From Paraburkholderia fungorum (lineage in GTDB: Bacteria; Pseudomonadota; Gammaproteobacteria; Burkholderiales; Burkholderiaceae), in NCBI RefSeq assembly GCF_902833645.1, contig NZ_CADFGE010000016.1, forward strand, positions 124,001-188,000: DNA of 64,000 nucleotides, written 5' to 3'. Position 1 is the first letter of the stretch. Each line of letters begins with the position of its first letter. This document shows, in pieces, positions 8,243 to 16,960 of this stretch. The position numbers were made by a program, and so were the translations under genes. Below the pieces are notes generated by a model, which made no database searches, was not told the origin of the DNA, and worked only from the letters and a program-made list of their open reading frames with translations.

Positions 8243-9481
8243 ATGAAAACTTCTTCGACCTCCTCATTTGCCACAGCCGGCGCGTCCGCGACGCCTGCGG
8301 CCGCGCCACGCGAATTCGCGGCGTCCACGCTGCTGTCGCTGGTGGTGTTCGCCGCCATCACGCCATTGTTGTTGCTGGTCGCGCCGGCCGTGGCGGCGCA
8401 GCTCGGCGGACAGCTCGGTTTGAGCGCCTCGCAGATCGGCACGTACTTCTTCGTCGAACTCGGCGCGTTCAGTTGCGCGACCTTGCCGTCGCTCCTATGG
8501 CTGGGCCGTGTCGACGCGCGCCGTGTCGCGGCGATCGCCACGGCGGTGTTTTGCCTCGGCAATCTCGCCACGGCGGTGCTCATGCCGGGCTTCGTCGCAT
8601 TGCTGGTGCTGCGCGCGTTGACCGCGCTCGGCGGCGGCACGCTGATGGTGCTATGCATGACGAGCGCGGCGACGAGCGGCAATCGTGACCGCGTGTATGG
8701 CTTGTGGGTAGTCGGTCAGCTGGTGGCCGGCGCACTCGGTCTCGTCGTGCTGCCGCATCTGTTCGAAGCGTTCGGCCTGCGCGCCCTGTATGTGACGCTG
8801 GCCGTGCTCGCGCTGATCGCGTCGCCGCTTACGCGCGGCTTCGATCCGGCCCTGGGCGGAGCTAGTGGCAAGCAGGCGCAACAGGCCGCGTCCGGTAACC
8901 ACGGTGGCCGCAGCAGCAGGTGGTTTCTGGCGACGCTGGTGATCGGTGGCGTGCTCACCTTCTATGTGGCGATCGGCGGCGTCTGGACCTTCGCGAGCAA
9001 GGCGGCATCGCTCGCCGGACTCGACGCCGGGCATACCGGCGAACTGCTGGCTATCGCGAGCGTGATGGGAATCGTCGGCGCGGCGTGCGCGTCGTTTATC
9101 GGCAACCGGATCGCGCGTGCCGCGATGCTGCTGACGGGTTACGCGATTCTCGTCGCGGCTTTGCTCGGACTGTCGGCGCATCCGGGTTCGACGGGTTATG
9201 CCGCCGCGATCTTCGCGTTCAAGTTCGCGTGGACCTTCGTGCTGCCGTTCATCCTTGCCGCAGCCGCAAAAACCGATACGTCGGGCCGTTTGATCGCCAC
9301 GCTGAACTTCGTGATCGGCGCGGGGCTAGCGGTCGGTCCGCTGATCGCCGGCGTTCTGCTCGACGCCGGCGCGGGACTCGATACGTTGTTTCAGGGCGCG
9401 GCAGCGATCTGTGCGTTGTCTTTCATTTGCCTGCTTCGCGTTGAGCGTAGCGGGCGCGAAATGCCGGGTGCGCAGCCGTGA
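8243..9481 (+). CDS. MFS transporter
   Basis: A 412-residue, multi-spanning membrane protein starting MKTSSTSSFATAGAS at the ATG at 8243; the frame is open to 8132 but without a start signal. Hydrophobic segments alternate regularly (LLSLVVFAAITPLLLLVAPA; LVALLVLRALTALGGGTLMV near TM4; FAFKFAWTFVLPFILAAA). About 12 transmembrane helices are visible. It lies 113 bp after the porin and 55 bp before a deacetylase-like enzyme, so outer-membrane pore, inner-membrane carrier and hydrolase may act on one substrate. The substrate cannot be told from sequence. Confidence 0.75.
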   Translation: MKTSSTSSFATAGASATPAAAPREFAASTLLSLVVFAAITPLLLLVAPAVAAQLGGQLGLSASQIGTYFFVELGAFSCATLPSLLWLGRVDARRVAAIATAVFCLGNLATAVLMPGFVALLVLRALTALGGGTLMVLCMTSAATSGNRDRVYGLWVVGQLVAGALGLVVLPHLFEAFGLRALYVTLAVLALIASPLTRGFDPALGGASGKQAQQAASGNHGGRSSRWFLATLVIGGVLTFYVAIGGVWTFASKAASLAGLDAGHTGELLAIASVMGIVGAACASFIGNRIARAAMLLTGYAILVAALLGLSAHPGSTGYAAAIFAFKFAWTFVLPFILAAAAKTDTSGRLIATLNFVIGAGLAVGPLIAGVLLDAGAGLDTLFQGAAAICALSFICLLRVERSGREMPGAQP

Positions 9482-9536
9482 TCGTGCTGCCGAACCCGGT
9501 CGATCTGAATCCGCAGGTGAACTACAGGTAAGAGAC

Positions 9537-10658
9537 ATGATGAGCAAAACGGCATTTTTCACGGACGAACGCACTTTCTGGCATACCGGTGGCACGCATG
9601 CGCTGTTCTTTCCGATCGGCGGCTGGGTGCAGCCGCCGTCGAGCAGCGGTTACGCGGAATCGCCCGATTCGAAACGCAGACTGCTGGCCTTGATCCAGAC
9701 CTCGGGGCTGGCGGCCTCGCTCGACATGCAGAGCGCGGCGCTTGCTACTGAGGAGGATTTGCTGCGCGTCCATCCGCGGGATTATCTGAACCGTTTCAAG
9801 GCGCTCAGCGATACGACCGGCGGCGATCTGGGCGAGCTCGCACCATTCGGCAAAGGGAGCTACGAGATCGCCGCGCTTTCCGCGGGGCTGGCGATTGGCG
9901 CGATCGATACCGTGCTCGAGAAGCGGGCAAGCAACGCATTTTCGCTTTCGCGGCCGCCCGGCCATCACTGTCTGCGCGACAAGCCGATGGGTTTCTGCCT
10001 GCTCGCCAACATTCCGATTGCGATCGAAGCGGCCCGCGCGAAGCATGGCGTCGAACGCGTTGCGGTGATCGACTGGGATGTCCACCACGGCAACGGCACG
10101 CAGTCGATCTACTACGACGACCCGAACACGCTGACGATTTCGCTGCATCAGGATCGCTGCTTTCCGCCGGGCTACAGCGGTGCGGACGAGCGCGGCGCGG
10201 GTGCCGGCACGGGGGCCAACCTGAACATTCCGCTGTTGCCGGGCGGCGGCCACGACGCCTATCTATACGCGTTCGAGCGCATCGTGCTGCCTGCGCTCGA
10301 CGCGTTCAGGCCGGATCTGATCGTGGTGGCGAGCGGGCTCGACGCGAGCGCGGTCGATCCACTCGCCCGCATGCTGCTGCATAGCGAGAGTTATCGCGCG
10401 ATGACGCAGTTGATGCGCGATGCCGCCGAACGCTATTGCGGCGGGCGTCTGGTGATCGTGCACGAGGGCGGGTATTCGGAAGCGTATGTGCCGTTCTGCG
10501 GCCACGCGATTGTCGAAACGCTGGCGGACGTGCGCACGCTGGTGACCGATCCGATGCTGGATCTGGCGATTGCGCAGCAGCCGAACGAGCGCTTCAAGGC
10601 GTTTCAGCGCGGCTTGATCGATGAACTGGCGGATGAATTCGGGCTGCCGGGTCTTTGA
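9537..10658 (+). CDS. Histone-deacetylase-family amidohydrolase, possibly acetylpolyamine or acetylamine deacetylase
   Basis: A 373-residue protein (ATG at 9537, or 9540 in the same frame) of the class II HDAC/acetylpolyamine amidohydrolase fold. The His-His charge relay is in RPPGHHCLRDKPMGFCL. Zn ligands are in VIDWDVHHGNGTQSIYYDDP and ASGLDASAVDPL, and a late HEGGYSEAYVPF follows. Such enzymes remove acetyl groups from acetylated amines or lysines. In a cluster with amine-type genes, N-acetylated amines are a reasonable guess. The true substrate is not decidable from sequence. The 5' frame overlaps the MFS gene only as a shadow. Confidence 0.8.
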   Translation: MMSKTAFFTDERTFWHTGGTHALFFPIGGWVQPPSSSGYAESPDSKRRLLALIQTSGLAASLDMQSAALATEEDLLRVHPRDYLNRFKALSDTTGGDLGELAPFGKGSYEIAALSAGLAIGAIDTVLEKRASNAFSLSRPPGHHCLRDKPMGFCLLANIPIAIEAARAKHGVERVAVIDWDVHHGNGTQSIYYDDPNTLTISLHQDRCFPPGYSGADERGAGAGTGANLNIPLLPGGGHDAYLYAFERIVLPALDAFRPDLIVVASGLDASAVDPLARMLLHSESYRAMTQLMRDAAERYCGGRLVIVHEGGYSEAYVPFCGHAIVETLADVRTLVTDPMLDLAIAQQPNERFKAFQRGLIDELADEFGLPGL

Positions 10659-10821
10659 CTGCTCGATCGCGTTCAGAACGCTTTGAAGCGCGGGCGTTGT
10701 CATCCTTATGGTTGATGCCGCCGCACCCGCGCCCTCCGTACAGTAGTCAAAGGCGCCGCGGCACCTCGCTAGAGGCGGCCCTAGCCGCGGCAAATCATCG
10801 AACTACTGGAGCCATACAGAC

Positions 10822-11649
10822 ATGACATCTCAACCCGTTTTCATCCAGGTCGGCGCACTGGCCGAAGGTTTCGCACCTGACAGCCACATCTTGCCGCCGG
10901 TCGACGATCTGACTGGCCGCACGTTGCAGCTTGAATTCGCGGATAGCCCCGCCGAGACGTTGACGTTCGTCTCCGCCGGTGTGGTGCGTACATCCAACGG
11001 TCAATTCCAATGCCGGATCACCTCGGTGCGCGACGGCATTTACTTTGTCGATTACATCGGCGGTGGCGACGGCTCGCGGCCGGCAGCGACGAGTCACGTG
11101 CTCGACGTGAAGCAGGGCCTGTGCACCTCGGTAGCCGGCACCTTGCCGAACGAAAGCGAAGCGCGTACCGATGCGTTCACGCGCGTCGAGCGAGGCCTGG
11201 AGCTGACCGGCGTGCAGGTGCGTTTGCGTCACGGCAGGATCGTGGCGCAGGGCGCACAGGCGGGTGCGCAGGCAGGCGCTGAAGCGGCATTGCATCAGCC
11301 GACGCGCGAACTGATCGGCATGCGCAACCTGTACACGTATAGCGCGACGGAACAGTACGAGCACGTCTATCTGAACGACAACTTCTATGCGTGGCAATGC
11401 CTTTCGGGCGTGGAAGCCGGTCTCGCCGACGTGGATCGCTGCCACTACATCGCCATCGCCAAAGACCTGTACCTGTTCGTCTGGCGTGAAAAAATCATTC
11501 CGACGCTCGGCGTGGTGATGATCGACCTCGAACGCAAGAAGACCGACGGCAAGATTTTTGGCTACCGGGGCAGCCAGTTCGACTCGCTGTCGAATTTCCC
11601 GGTCGGCGCACTTGCGGAAGTGCTCAATGTGACACGGTATCCGCGATGA
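10822..11649 (+). CDS. moaF: MoaF-family protein
   Basis: A 275-residue soluble protein (MTSQPVFIQVGALAEGFAPD...) resembling the MoaF family, which has a lipocalin-like N-terminal half (GRTLQLEFADSPAETLTF, GIYFVDYIGG) and a similar C-terminal half (YEHVYLNDNFYAWQCLSGVE, YLFVWREKIIPTLGVVMIDL). Despite the database label 'molybdenum cofactor biosynthesis protein F', the family was first named in the Klebsiella monoamine regulon, with an SDR partner MoaE. Here the SDR gene follows with a 4-bp overlap, reproducing that pair. Biochemical function is unknown. The ATG at 10822 is preceded by a GGAG site about 11 bp upstream. Confidence 0.75.
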   Translation: MTSQPVFIQVGALAEGFAPDSHILPPVDDLTGRTLQLEFADSPAETLTFVSAGVVRTSNGQFQCRITSVRDGIYFVDYIGGGDGSRPAATSHVLDVKQGLCTSVAGTLPNESEARTDAFTRVERGLELTGVQVRLRHGRIVAQGAQAGAQAGAEAALHQPTRELIGMRNLYTYSATEQYEHVYLNDNFYAWQCLSGVEAGLADVDRCHYIAIAKDLYLFVWREKIIPTLGVVMIDLERKKTDGKIFGYRGSQFDSLSNFPVGALAEVLNVTRYPR

Positions 11650-12449
11650 ACGGCGCCGCGCAGCAAACGATCAGCGTGCGTGATTTCGCCGGCAAGGCCG
11701 TGCTGGTGACCGGCGGCGCGCAAGGCATCGGGCGCGGCATTGCCGAGGCGTTTGCCGCGCGTGGCGCCTCGGTGGCGATCGCGGATCTGCGCGTCGACGC
11801 GGCCTCGGAAGCGGCGCGGCCGCTCGTGCAGCAGGGCGGCACGGCGCGTGCCTACGCAGCGGACATGGCCGAGTACGCGCAGATCGAGCATCTCGTTGCC
11901 GAGGTAGAGGCGGATTTCGGCAGGCTCGACGTGGTCGTGCATAACGCTGCGTATTTTCCGCTCACTGCCTTCGAGGCGATTACGCCCGCGATTTTGCAGC
12001 GCACTTTCGCGGTGAATCTCGCCGCGCTCTTCTGGCTCGCGCAGGCGGCGACGCCCGCGTTTATCCGGCAAGGCGGCGGGCGGATGCTGGCGACCTCGTC
12101 GGTGACCGGACCACGTGTGGCGTATCCGGGGCTTGCGCATTACGCGGCGTCGAAGGCGGGCGTGAATGGCTTTATTCGCGCGGCGGCGCTGGAACTGGCG
12201 AAGCATCGCATCACGGTCAACGGCGTCGAGCCCGGCATGATCCGCACGCCCGCAATGGGCAACCTGGGCGACGACGCGCATAACCGCCGCATCGAACAGG
12301 CAATCCCGCTCGGGCGGCTGGGCGAACCGGCGGATATCGCGGCGGCCATGCTGTTTCTGGCTTCCGACGCGGCCGCGTATATCACCGGCCAGACCATCGT
12401 GGTCGACGGCGGCGCGACCTTGCCGGAGTCGGCCGCCGTGATGGGCTAA
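11646..12449 (+). CDS. Short-chain dehydrogenase/reductase, MoaE-like
   Basis: A 267-residue classical SDR with nucleotide-binding TGGAQGIGRG (about 22-31), VVHNAA, catalytic Ser in ATSSVTG, YxxxK as YAASK, and the C-terminal SDAAAYITGQTIVVDGG. Its start overlaps the moaF stop by 4 bp, so the two are translationally coupled. In Klebsiella the MoaE/MoaF pair belongs to the tyramine-inducible regulon; an oxidoreductase acting on aromatic amine metabolites is plausible. The exact substrate is unknown, and the MoaE label rests on the pairing as much as on sequence. Confidence 0.8.
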   Translation: MNGAAQQTISVRDFAGKAVLVTGGAQGIGRGIAEAFAARGASVAIADLRVDAASEAARPLVQQGGTARAYAADMAEYAQIEHLVAEVEADFGRLDVVVHNAAYFPLTAFEAITPAILQRTFAVNLAALFWLAQAATPAFIRQGGGRMLATSSVTGPRVAYPGLAHYAASKAGVNGFIRAAALELAKHRITVNGVEPGMIRTPAMGNLGDDAHNRRIEQAIPLGRLGEPADIAAAMLFLASDAAAYITGQTIVVDGGATLPESAAVMG

Positions 12450-12466
12450 GGCCTCGCTGACCTCGC

Positions 12467-13252
12467 TTACATGTGTTCGAACGCGAGGGTCGGCACGTCG
12501 ACGATCGAGGAGCCGCCATCGGCAACGAGGGTGGCGCCCGTCACGATCGACGCGGCGGGCGACGCCAGAAACTCGCAAACGCCGGCGATTTCCTCCGCCT
12601 GCGCGGGGCGGCGCAACGGCACATCGGCGCAAACCCGCTGATAGGCCGCGTCGAGGGATTCGTCATAGCGCTGCATCAGCGGCTGCATTTCCGCGTCGGC
12701 CATCGGCGTGCGGACCCAGCCGGGGCAGACCGCGTTGATGCGTACGCCGTGCGGGCCGTAGTCGCGCGCAAGCGAACGCGTCAGGCCGATCAGCGCGTGT
12801 TTCGAGGTGGTGTAGCCGCATACGGCCGGGCCCGCAGCGAGCGAAGCGATCGAGGCGACCAGCACGATGGCGCCGCGCTGTTCGATCAGATCGGGCAGGC
12901 AGGCGCGGGCGGCGACGAAGGCGGTGTCGAGATTCGCGCGCATGGCGGCGGACCAGGCCGCGTCGTCGGTCTCGGTGGCGGCGCCCATGCCGAAACCGCC
13001 GGCACAGGCGATCAATGCGTCGATAGCGCCGCCGTCGGCCTTGATTGCCGCAATGAAACGCTGCCAGTCGGCGGGGTTGGCTGCGTCGCCGTCGAGCGCG
13101 AGGCCGCCGGTTTCGCGCGCCACCCGTTCGAGGGGCGCGCGGCGCCGGCCGATCAGCGCCACGCGTGCGCCGCGCGCAGCAAACAGCCGCGCGCAGGCTT
13201 CACCGATGCCGGTGCCTGCGCCTGTGATGACGACGGTGCGTTGTCTGGACAT
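12467..13252 (-). CDS. Short-chain dehydrogenase/reductase
   Basis: A 261-residue SDR on the opposite strand to its neighbours. Motifs are TGAGTGIGEA, IACAGGFG, VASIASLAAG (catalytic Ser), YTTSK and INAVCPGWVRTPM. It converges with the moaE-like gene (17 bp between stops) and diverges from the second luxR-type gene. It shares only general SDR features with that neighbour and is not a recent tandem copy. Probably oxidises or reduces an alcohol/ketone intermediate of the same locus; the substrate is not predictable. Confidence 0.8.
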   Translation of the reverse strand: MSRQRTVVITGAGTGIGEACARLFAARGARVALIGRRRAPLERVARETGGLALDGDAANPADWQRFIAAIKADGGAIDALIACAGGFGMGAATETDDAAWSAAMRANLDTAFVAARACLPDLIEQRGAIVLVASIASLAAGPAVCGYTTSKHALIGLTRSLARDYGPHGVRINAVCPGWVRTPMADAEMQPLMQRYDESLDAAYQRVCADVPLRRPAQAEEIAGVCEFLASPAASIVTGATLVADGGSSIVDVPTLAFEHM

Positions 13253-13472
13253 GGGTTCCTTACGAATATGAATGAAGGTGATCTGGTGTGATGAAAGGAG
13301 GCAACGTGAATTCAGAGTCTAGGCGTGCGGGCCGCGACGCGGAATCAGGCAAAAGGATGACAACTCAGCCGTCGTTTCAGCAGGCAAGCCGCGTCGATTT
13401 GCCAATTCGTGCTCACGCCATGGAATTGGGCGTTCGTACGATGGGCCGGAGCTGGTGAACCGGGAGAGCGCC

Positions 13473-14240
13473 ATGTTGAATACGATCCGCGACGCAGCCG
13501 CGTCTCCAGGCGCCTTTATGCCCGCGCTGGGCGCTGCGGTGAGCGCGCTCGCACAACTGTTGCGGCCATCGGCAACGGTTTTTTACTGGGTCGGCGCGGA
13601 TAACGAGCCGTCGGGTTTCGAACTGTTCGGCATGACCGAGACGATGCATCGCACCTATTTGCAGCGTTACTGCACGCTCGATCCCATGCATCCGTCGCGT
13701 TTTTCGACGCGGACCGGCAACGTGCTCACGCTCGCGGGCGAGTTGCCCGAGATGGTGCGCGGCGCTTCGGTGTACTGGCGGCGCTTCCTGAATCCGCATC
13801 AGGTGGTCGATGTGATGGAGGTCTTGCTGCGAGACGACGCATCCGGCGCACCCGGCGCCCCCGGCGCGGAGGGCACGCGGCCGGCGGCGGCGTTCTCACT
13901 GCTGCGCATGGCGCCGGCCGCCGCGTTCTCGGCGGACGACCAGCACCACGCAAGGGCAGTGCAACCGCTGCTGGAAGCGGCGCTGGTGCCGGCGCTGCGT
14001 GAGCAGCGGGCGATGCGCACCCACGCGCGCCACGGCACGGAGGTCGAAAACGATATCCGTCCAAACCTGACGCATCGCGAACAGCAGATCGCGCGTCTCG
14101 TGCGCAACGGCTTGTCGAACAAGGAGATCGCACGCGAGCTCGCGCTCGCGCAGCCCACCGTCAAAACCCACCTGTTGCGCATGTTCCGCAAGCTCGGCGT
14201 GTCGAGCCGCACGGAGATGATCGGCGCGCTCTTTCTATAG
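13473..14240 (+). CDS. LuxR-family regulator, candidate activator of the amine genes
   Basis: I choose the ATG at 13473 (MLNTIRDAAASPG), with GGGAGAG upstream, over the GTG at 13455 in the same frame; this gives 255 residues. The C-terminal GerE-type helix-turn-helix is LTHREQQIARLVRNGLSNKE, IARELALAQPTVKTHLLRMF. The N-terminal half resembles that of the 5574..6713 regulator in layout (FYWV..., YLQRYCTLDPMHPSRF). The Klebsiella monoamine activator MoaR also has a LuxR-type HTH, and here a moaF/moaE-like pair and a FeaB-like dehydrogenase flank the gene, so a MoaR-like role is plausible but unproven. The stretch SGAPGAPGAEG is a low-complexity linker. Confidence 0.75.
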   Translation: MLNTIRDAAASPGAFMPALGAAVSALAQLLRPSATVFYWVGADNEPSGFELFGMTETMHRTYLQRYCTLDPMHPSRFSTRTGNVLTLAGELPEMVRGASVYWRRFLNPHQVVDVMEVLLRDDASGAPGAPGAEGTRPAAAFSLLRMAPAAAFSADDQHHARAVQPLLEAALVPALREQRAMRTHARHGTEVENDIRPNLTHREQQIARLVRNGLSNKEIARELALAQPTVKTHLLRMFRKLGVSSRTEMIGALFL

Positions 14241-14252
14241 AGGACCGAAGCC

Positions 14253-14699
14253 ATGATCGACACCTGGCCGATGGCGGGCGCGCGCGTCGAACCGGTCGAG
14301 GCCGATGGTTCGATGCTGCTTTATGCCGTCGCCGCTGTCGCGGTGGAGCGCGCCGATAGCCGGCATGGCGCGCGCTGGTTCCAACGCCGGCCGTCTGCGC
14401 TCGCCGCGGTGATTTCGCGTGAAGAAGACGTGTCCGACATTCTGCTGCGCTTGCCCGATAGCTGGAACATCGTCGATGGCGCGCGGTGTGTCGGCCTGCA
14501 TGACGACGCCGACATTCTGTCCGGCGACCCGCGCTTTTGCCGCGGTTTCGTCGAAACGAATTGCGCCATTGCCGGCCATAGCGATGGCGTGCGTTTTGCG
14601 CTGTTCTTGCAGATCAACGCAGCCGAAGCGGTGTTGCTGCCCGAACGGCTATTCGTGCAGCGAGACGCTTTCGAGCGTTGCCTGTATGCGCAACCGTGA
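14253..14699 (+). CDS. Hypothetical protein downstream of luxR-type gene
   Basis: A 148-residue protein beginning MIDTWPMAGARVEPVEADGS, 12 bp after the LuxR gene stop and so likely cotranscribed. I recognise no family. It is acidic to neutral, cysteine-containing (ARCVGLH, RFCRGFVETNCAIAG), without signal peptide or membrane segment. The RxSALAAVISREEDVSDILLR and LPDSWNIVDG stretches look like a compact alpha/beta fold. Codon use is like its neighbours and the gene sits in a tight operon, which supports it being real. It could be a small partner or anti-activator of the regulator; that is a guess from position. Confidence 0.55.
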   Translation: MIDTWPMAGARVEPVEADGSMLLYAVAAVAVERADSRHGARWFQRRPSALAAVISREEDVSDILLRLPDSWNIVDGARCVGLHDDADILSGDPRFCRGFVETNCAIAGHSDGVRFALFLQINAAEAVLLPERLFVQRDAFERCLYAQP

Positions 14700-14881
14700 G
14701 CGTGTCATCGAGCGCACCCGAGTGCACCTGAGCGCACGCGAGTATTAGATGTTTTCCCTAATGCACGGGCTCGCTGCCGATTTGCGCTAACGGTCGAAAA
14801 AACTGCGTGACACCATGCTTCACCGCGATGGCCTCGTGGCCATCCGCAGTCAGTAAAAGACACCAACGAGAGACCCCGGAT

Positions 14882-16381
14882 ATGAGTAACGATGCAACGG
14901 TTATCGTCAGCGACGCGGTTCGCGCGTTCGTGCAACGCGATTTCGGCCTGTTTATCGGCGGCACACAGCAACGCGCGCATTCGGAGCGCCGGCTGGACGT
15001 GTTCAATCCGGCGAGCGGCGAGCGCCTCGCGACGGTAGTGGATGCAGACGCAGCCGACGTCGATCACGCAGTGAGCAATGCGCGCGCCGCGTTCGACGCG
15101 CGGGTGTGGAGCGGCCTGCGTCCCGCCGATCGCGAACGCATTCTGCTGCGCTTTGCCGACCTGCTCGAAGCCAATGCCGAAGACCTCGCGCAACTCGAAA
15201 CGCTGAATCAGGGCAAGTCGATCAACATTGCCCGCGCGGTGGAAGTGGGCGCGACGATCGAATACGTGCGCTATATGGCGGGCTGGGCGACCAAGATTAC
15301 CGGCGAAACGCTGGACGTGTCGATCCCGTTTCCGCCCGGTACACGCTATACGGCGTTCACGCGTAAGGAGCCGATCGGCGTGGTGGCCGGCATCGTGCCG
15401 TGGAATTTCCCGCTGATGATCGCGGTGTGGAAACTGGTGCCGGCGCTCGCGGCGGGTTGCACCATCGTGATCAAGCCGTCGCCGGAAACCCCTCTGACGG
15501 CGCTGCGGCTGGCCGAACTGGCACTGGAGGCCGGCGTTCCCGCCGGCGTGTTCAACGTCGTCACCGGTGGCCGCGAATGCGGCGCCGCGCTGGCCGCGCA
15601 TCCGGGCCTCAGCAAGATTTCGTTTACCGGCTCGACACCGACCGGCAAGCTGGTCGGCACGGCCGCCGTGCAGAACATGACGCGCTTCTCGCTTGAACTC
15701 GGCGGCAAGAATCCGGCGGTGATGCTCGCCGATATCGACGTCGAGCAGGCGATTCAGGGTGCGCTGGCCGGCGGCTTCTTCAACCAGGGGCAGGTGTGCG
15801 CCGCGGCCTCGCGCATCTACGTGCATCGCAGCAAGTACCGGCAGGTGGCCGACGGTTTGGCCGATATCGCCAACGCGATGACGCTCGGACCCGGCCTCGA
15901 TCCGGCGGCGCAGATCAATCCGCTCGTCTCCGCGCTGCACCGCGACCGCGTTAATCAGCACATCGCGCGCGCTCAGTCAGCCGGTCTGAAGTTTCTTGCG
16001 GGCGGCAAGCCGGTCGATCTGCCGGGCTACTACGTGCGCCCCACGGTGATCGCCGACGTGCCGCACGACGCGGCAATCGTGCGTGACGAAGTGTTTGGTC
16101 CCGTGCTCGCCGTCGTCCCGTTTGACGACCCGCTCGAAGCACTACGCCTCGCCAACGATTCACAGTACGGCCTCGCCGCGAGTCTGTGGAGCAATGATCT
16201 GAAGACCGTGATGAACCTCGTGCCGCGAATGGAGGCGGGCACTGTGTGGGTCAACTGCCATGTACCGCTCGACCCTGGCATGCCGTTCGGCGGTTTCAAA
16301 CAGTCGGGCATCGGCCGAGAGTTCGGCAAGTACGCCATCGAAGGCTTTACGGAAACCAAGTCCGTGTGCATCGCGCATTGA
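14882..16381 (+). CDS. feaB: Phenylacetaldehyde dehydrogenase, FeaB/PadA-like
   Basis: A 499-residue NAD-dependent aldehyde dehydrogenase from the ATG at 14882 (MSNDATVIVSDAV). Features are IVPWNFPLM (171-179), FTGSTPTGK, catalytic base Glu272 in LELGGKNP and nucleophile Cys306 in NQGQVCAAAS. The N-terminal pattern FGLFIGG...VFNPASGE and ERILLRFADLLE...LETLNQGKSI follows phenylacetaldehyde dehydrogenases of styrene and phenylethylamine pathways. It would oxidise phenylacetaldehyde or 4-hydroxyphenylacetaldehyde to the acid; 4-hydroxyphenylacetate is the precursor for the hpa cluster at the window start. The next downstream gene is a decayed aminotransferase. Substrate choice among arylacetaldehydes is inferred. 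Confidence 0.75.
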   Translation: MSNDATVIVSDAVRAFVQRDFGLFIGGTQQRAHSERRLDVFNPASGERLATVVDADAADVDHAVSNARAAFDARVWSGLRPADRERILLRFADLLEANAEDLAQLETLNQGKSINIARAVEVGATIEYVRYMAGWATKITGETLDVSIPFPPGTRYTAFTRKEPIGVVAGIVPWNFPLMIAVWKLVPALAAGCTIVIKPSPETPLTALRLAELALEAGVPAGVFNVVTGGRECGAALAAHPGLSKISFTGSTPTGKLVGTAAVQNMTRFSLELGGKNPAVMLADIDVEQAIQGALAGGFFNQGQVCAAASRIYVHRSKYRQVADGLADIANAMTLGPGLDPAAQINPLVSALHRDRVNQHIARAQSAGLKFLAGGKPVDLPGYYVRPTVIADVPHDAAIVRDEVFGPVLAVVPFDDPLEALRLANDSQYGLAASLWSNDLKTVMNLVPRMEAGTVWVNCHVPLDPGMPFGGFKQSGIGREFGKYAIEGFTETKSVCIAH

Positions 16382-16436
16382 AGCTCGCGTATTGAACTGG
16401 GCGGGCACGCGAACCATACTTAATGGAGTAAGCACT

Positions 16437-16694
16437 ATGGGAACGAACGATTCCGCCTTCTGGCATCCGATGCAGCACCCGGCCGAAATGAGGTCGAAGC
16501 AAACCCGCGAGCCGATCGACCCGGCTCCGGGCTATGCCAACGCGGTGGCCGAAGTGGCGCGCGCTCACGGCGCACTGAAGCGGCCGATCGGCACGAAGAT
16601 TATTCTGTCGCCGCCGCTGGTGGTCGAATTGGGGCAGCTCGACGCGCTAGTCGGTGCGCTGGCCGCCGGCTTCGACGAAGTGAAATTTGCATAA
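16437..16694 (+). pseudogene. Internally deleted class III aminotransferase remnant
   Basis: The 85-codon frame keeps a good start (ATG at 16437, GGAGTAAG upstream) and stop, but joins two ends of a PLP-dependent class III (omega) aminotransferase. Residues 6-25 (SAFWHPMQHPAEM...) look like the N-terminal 'FWHPMxHP' segment. Residues 34-85 (YANAVAEVARAHGALKRPIG then TKIILSPPLVVELGQLDALV) look like the C-terminal cap. About 330-370 residues, including the PLP lysine domain, would be missing, with the junction near residues 26-33. The frame is preserved across the junction. It could instead be a small uncharacterised protein, but the two-ended resemblance argues for an in-frame deletion. Confidence 0.55.
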
Positions 16695-16960
16695 TTGACT
16701 TGGTCAAGTGTTGAGGCGCGCTGCAGAATGCACAGGTGCATTCCAGGTTGGGGCCGCGCGCGATGAAACTGAATCCGTGGAAGTGTCGCGGTTTTTCTGA
16801 ATCGAACCGCATCCGCCAGCCTGGCATTACATTGCTTCTTCATTGGCAGAACGAGGCGCCGCGAGCCGCGGTCTTCGCCTGCGTCCAGGTTGGCGCCCGT
16901 TACGACAGGCCGGGCCGTCATCGCATGAATGTAGCCTGTTCGAAGTAGGCGGGAGGGGAC

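Noticed and set aside
10822..11649. MoaF as a molybdenum cofactor enzyme
   Set aside because: That label is a naming confusion with the monoamine regulon; no moa/mob/moe cofactor genes are near.
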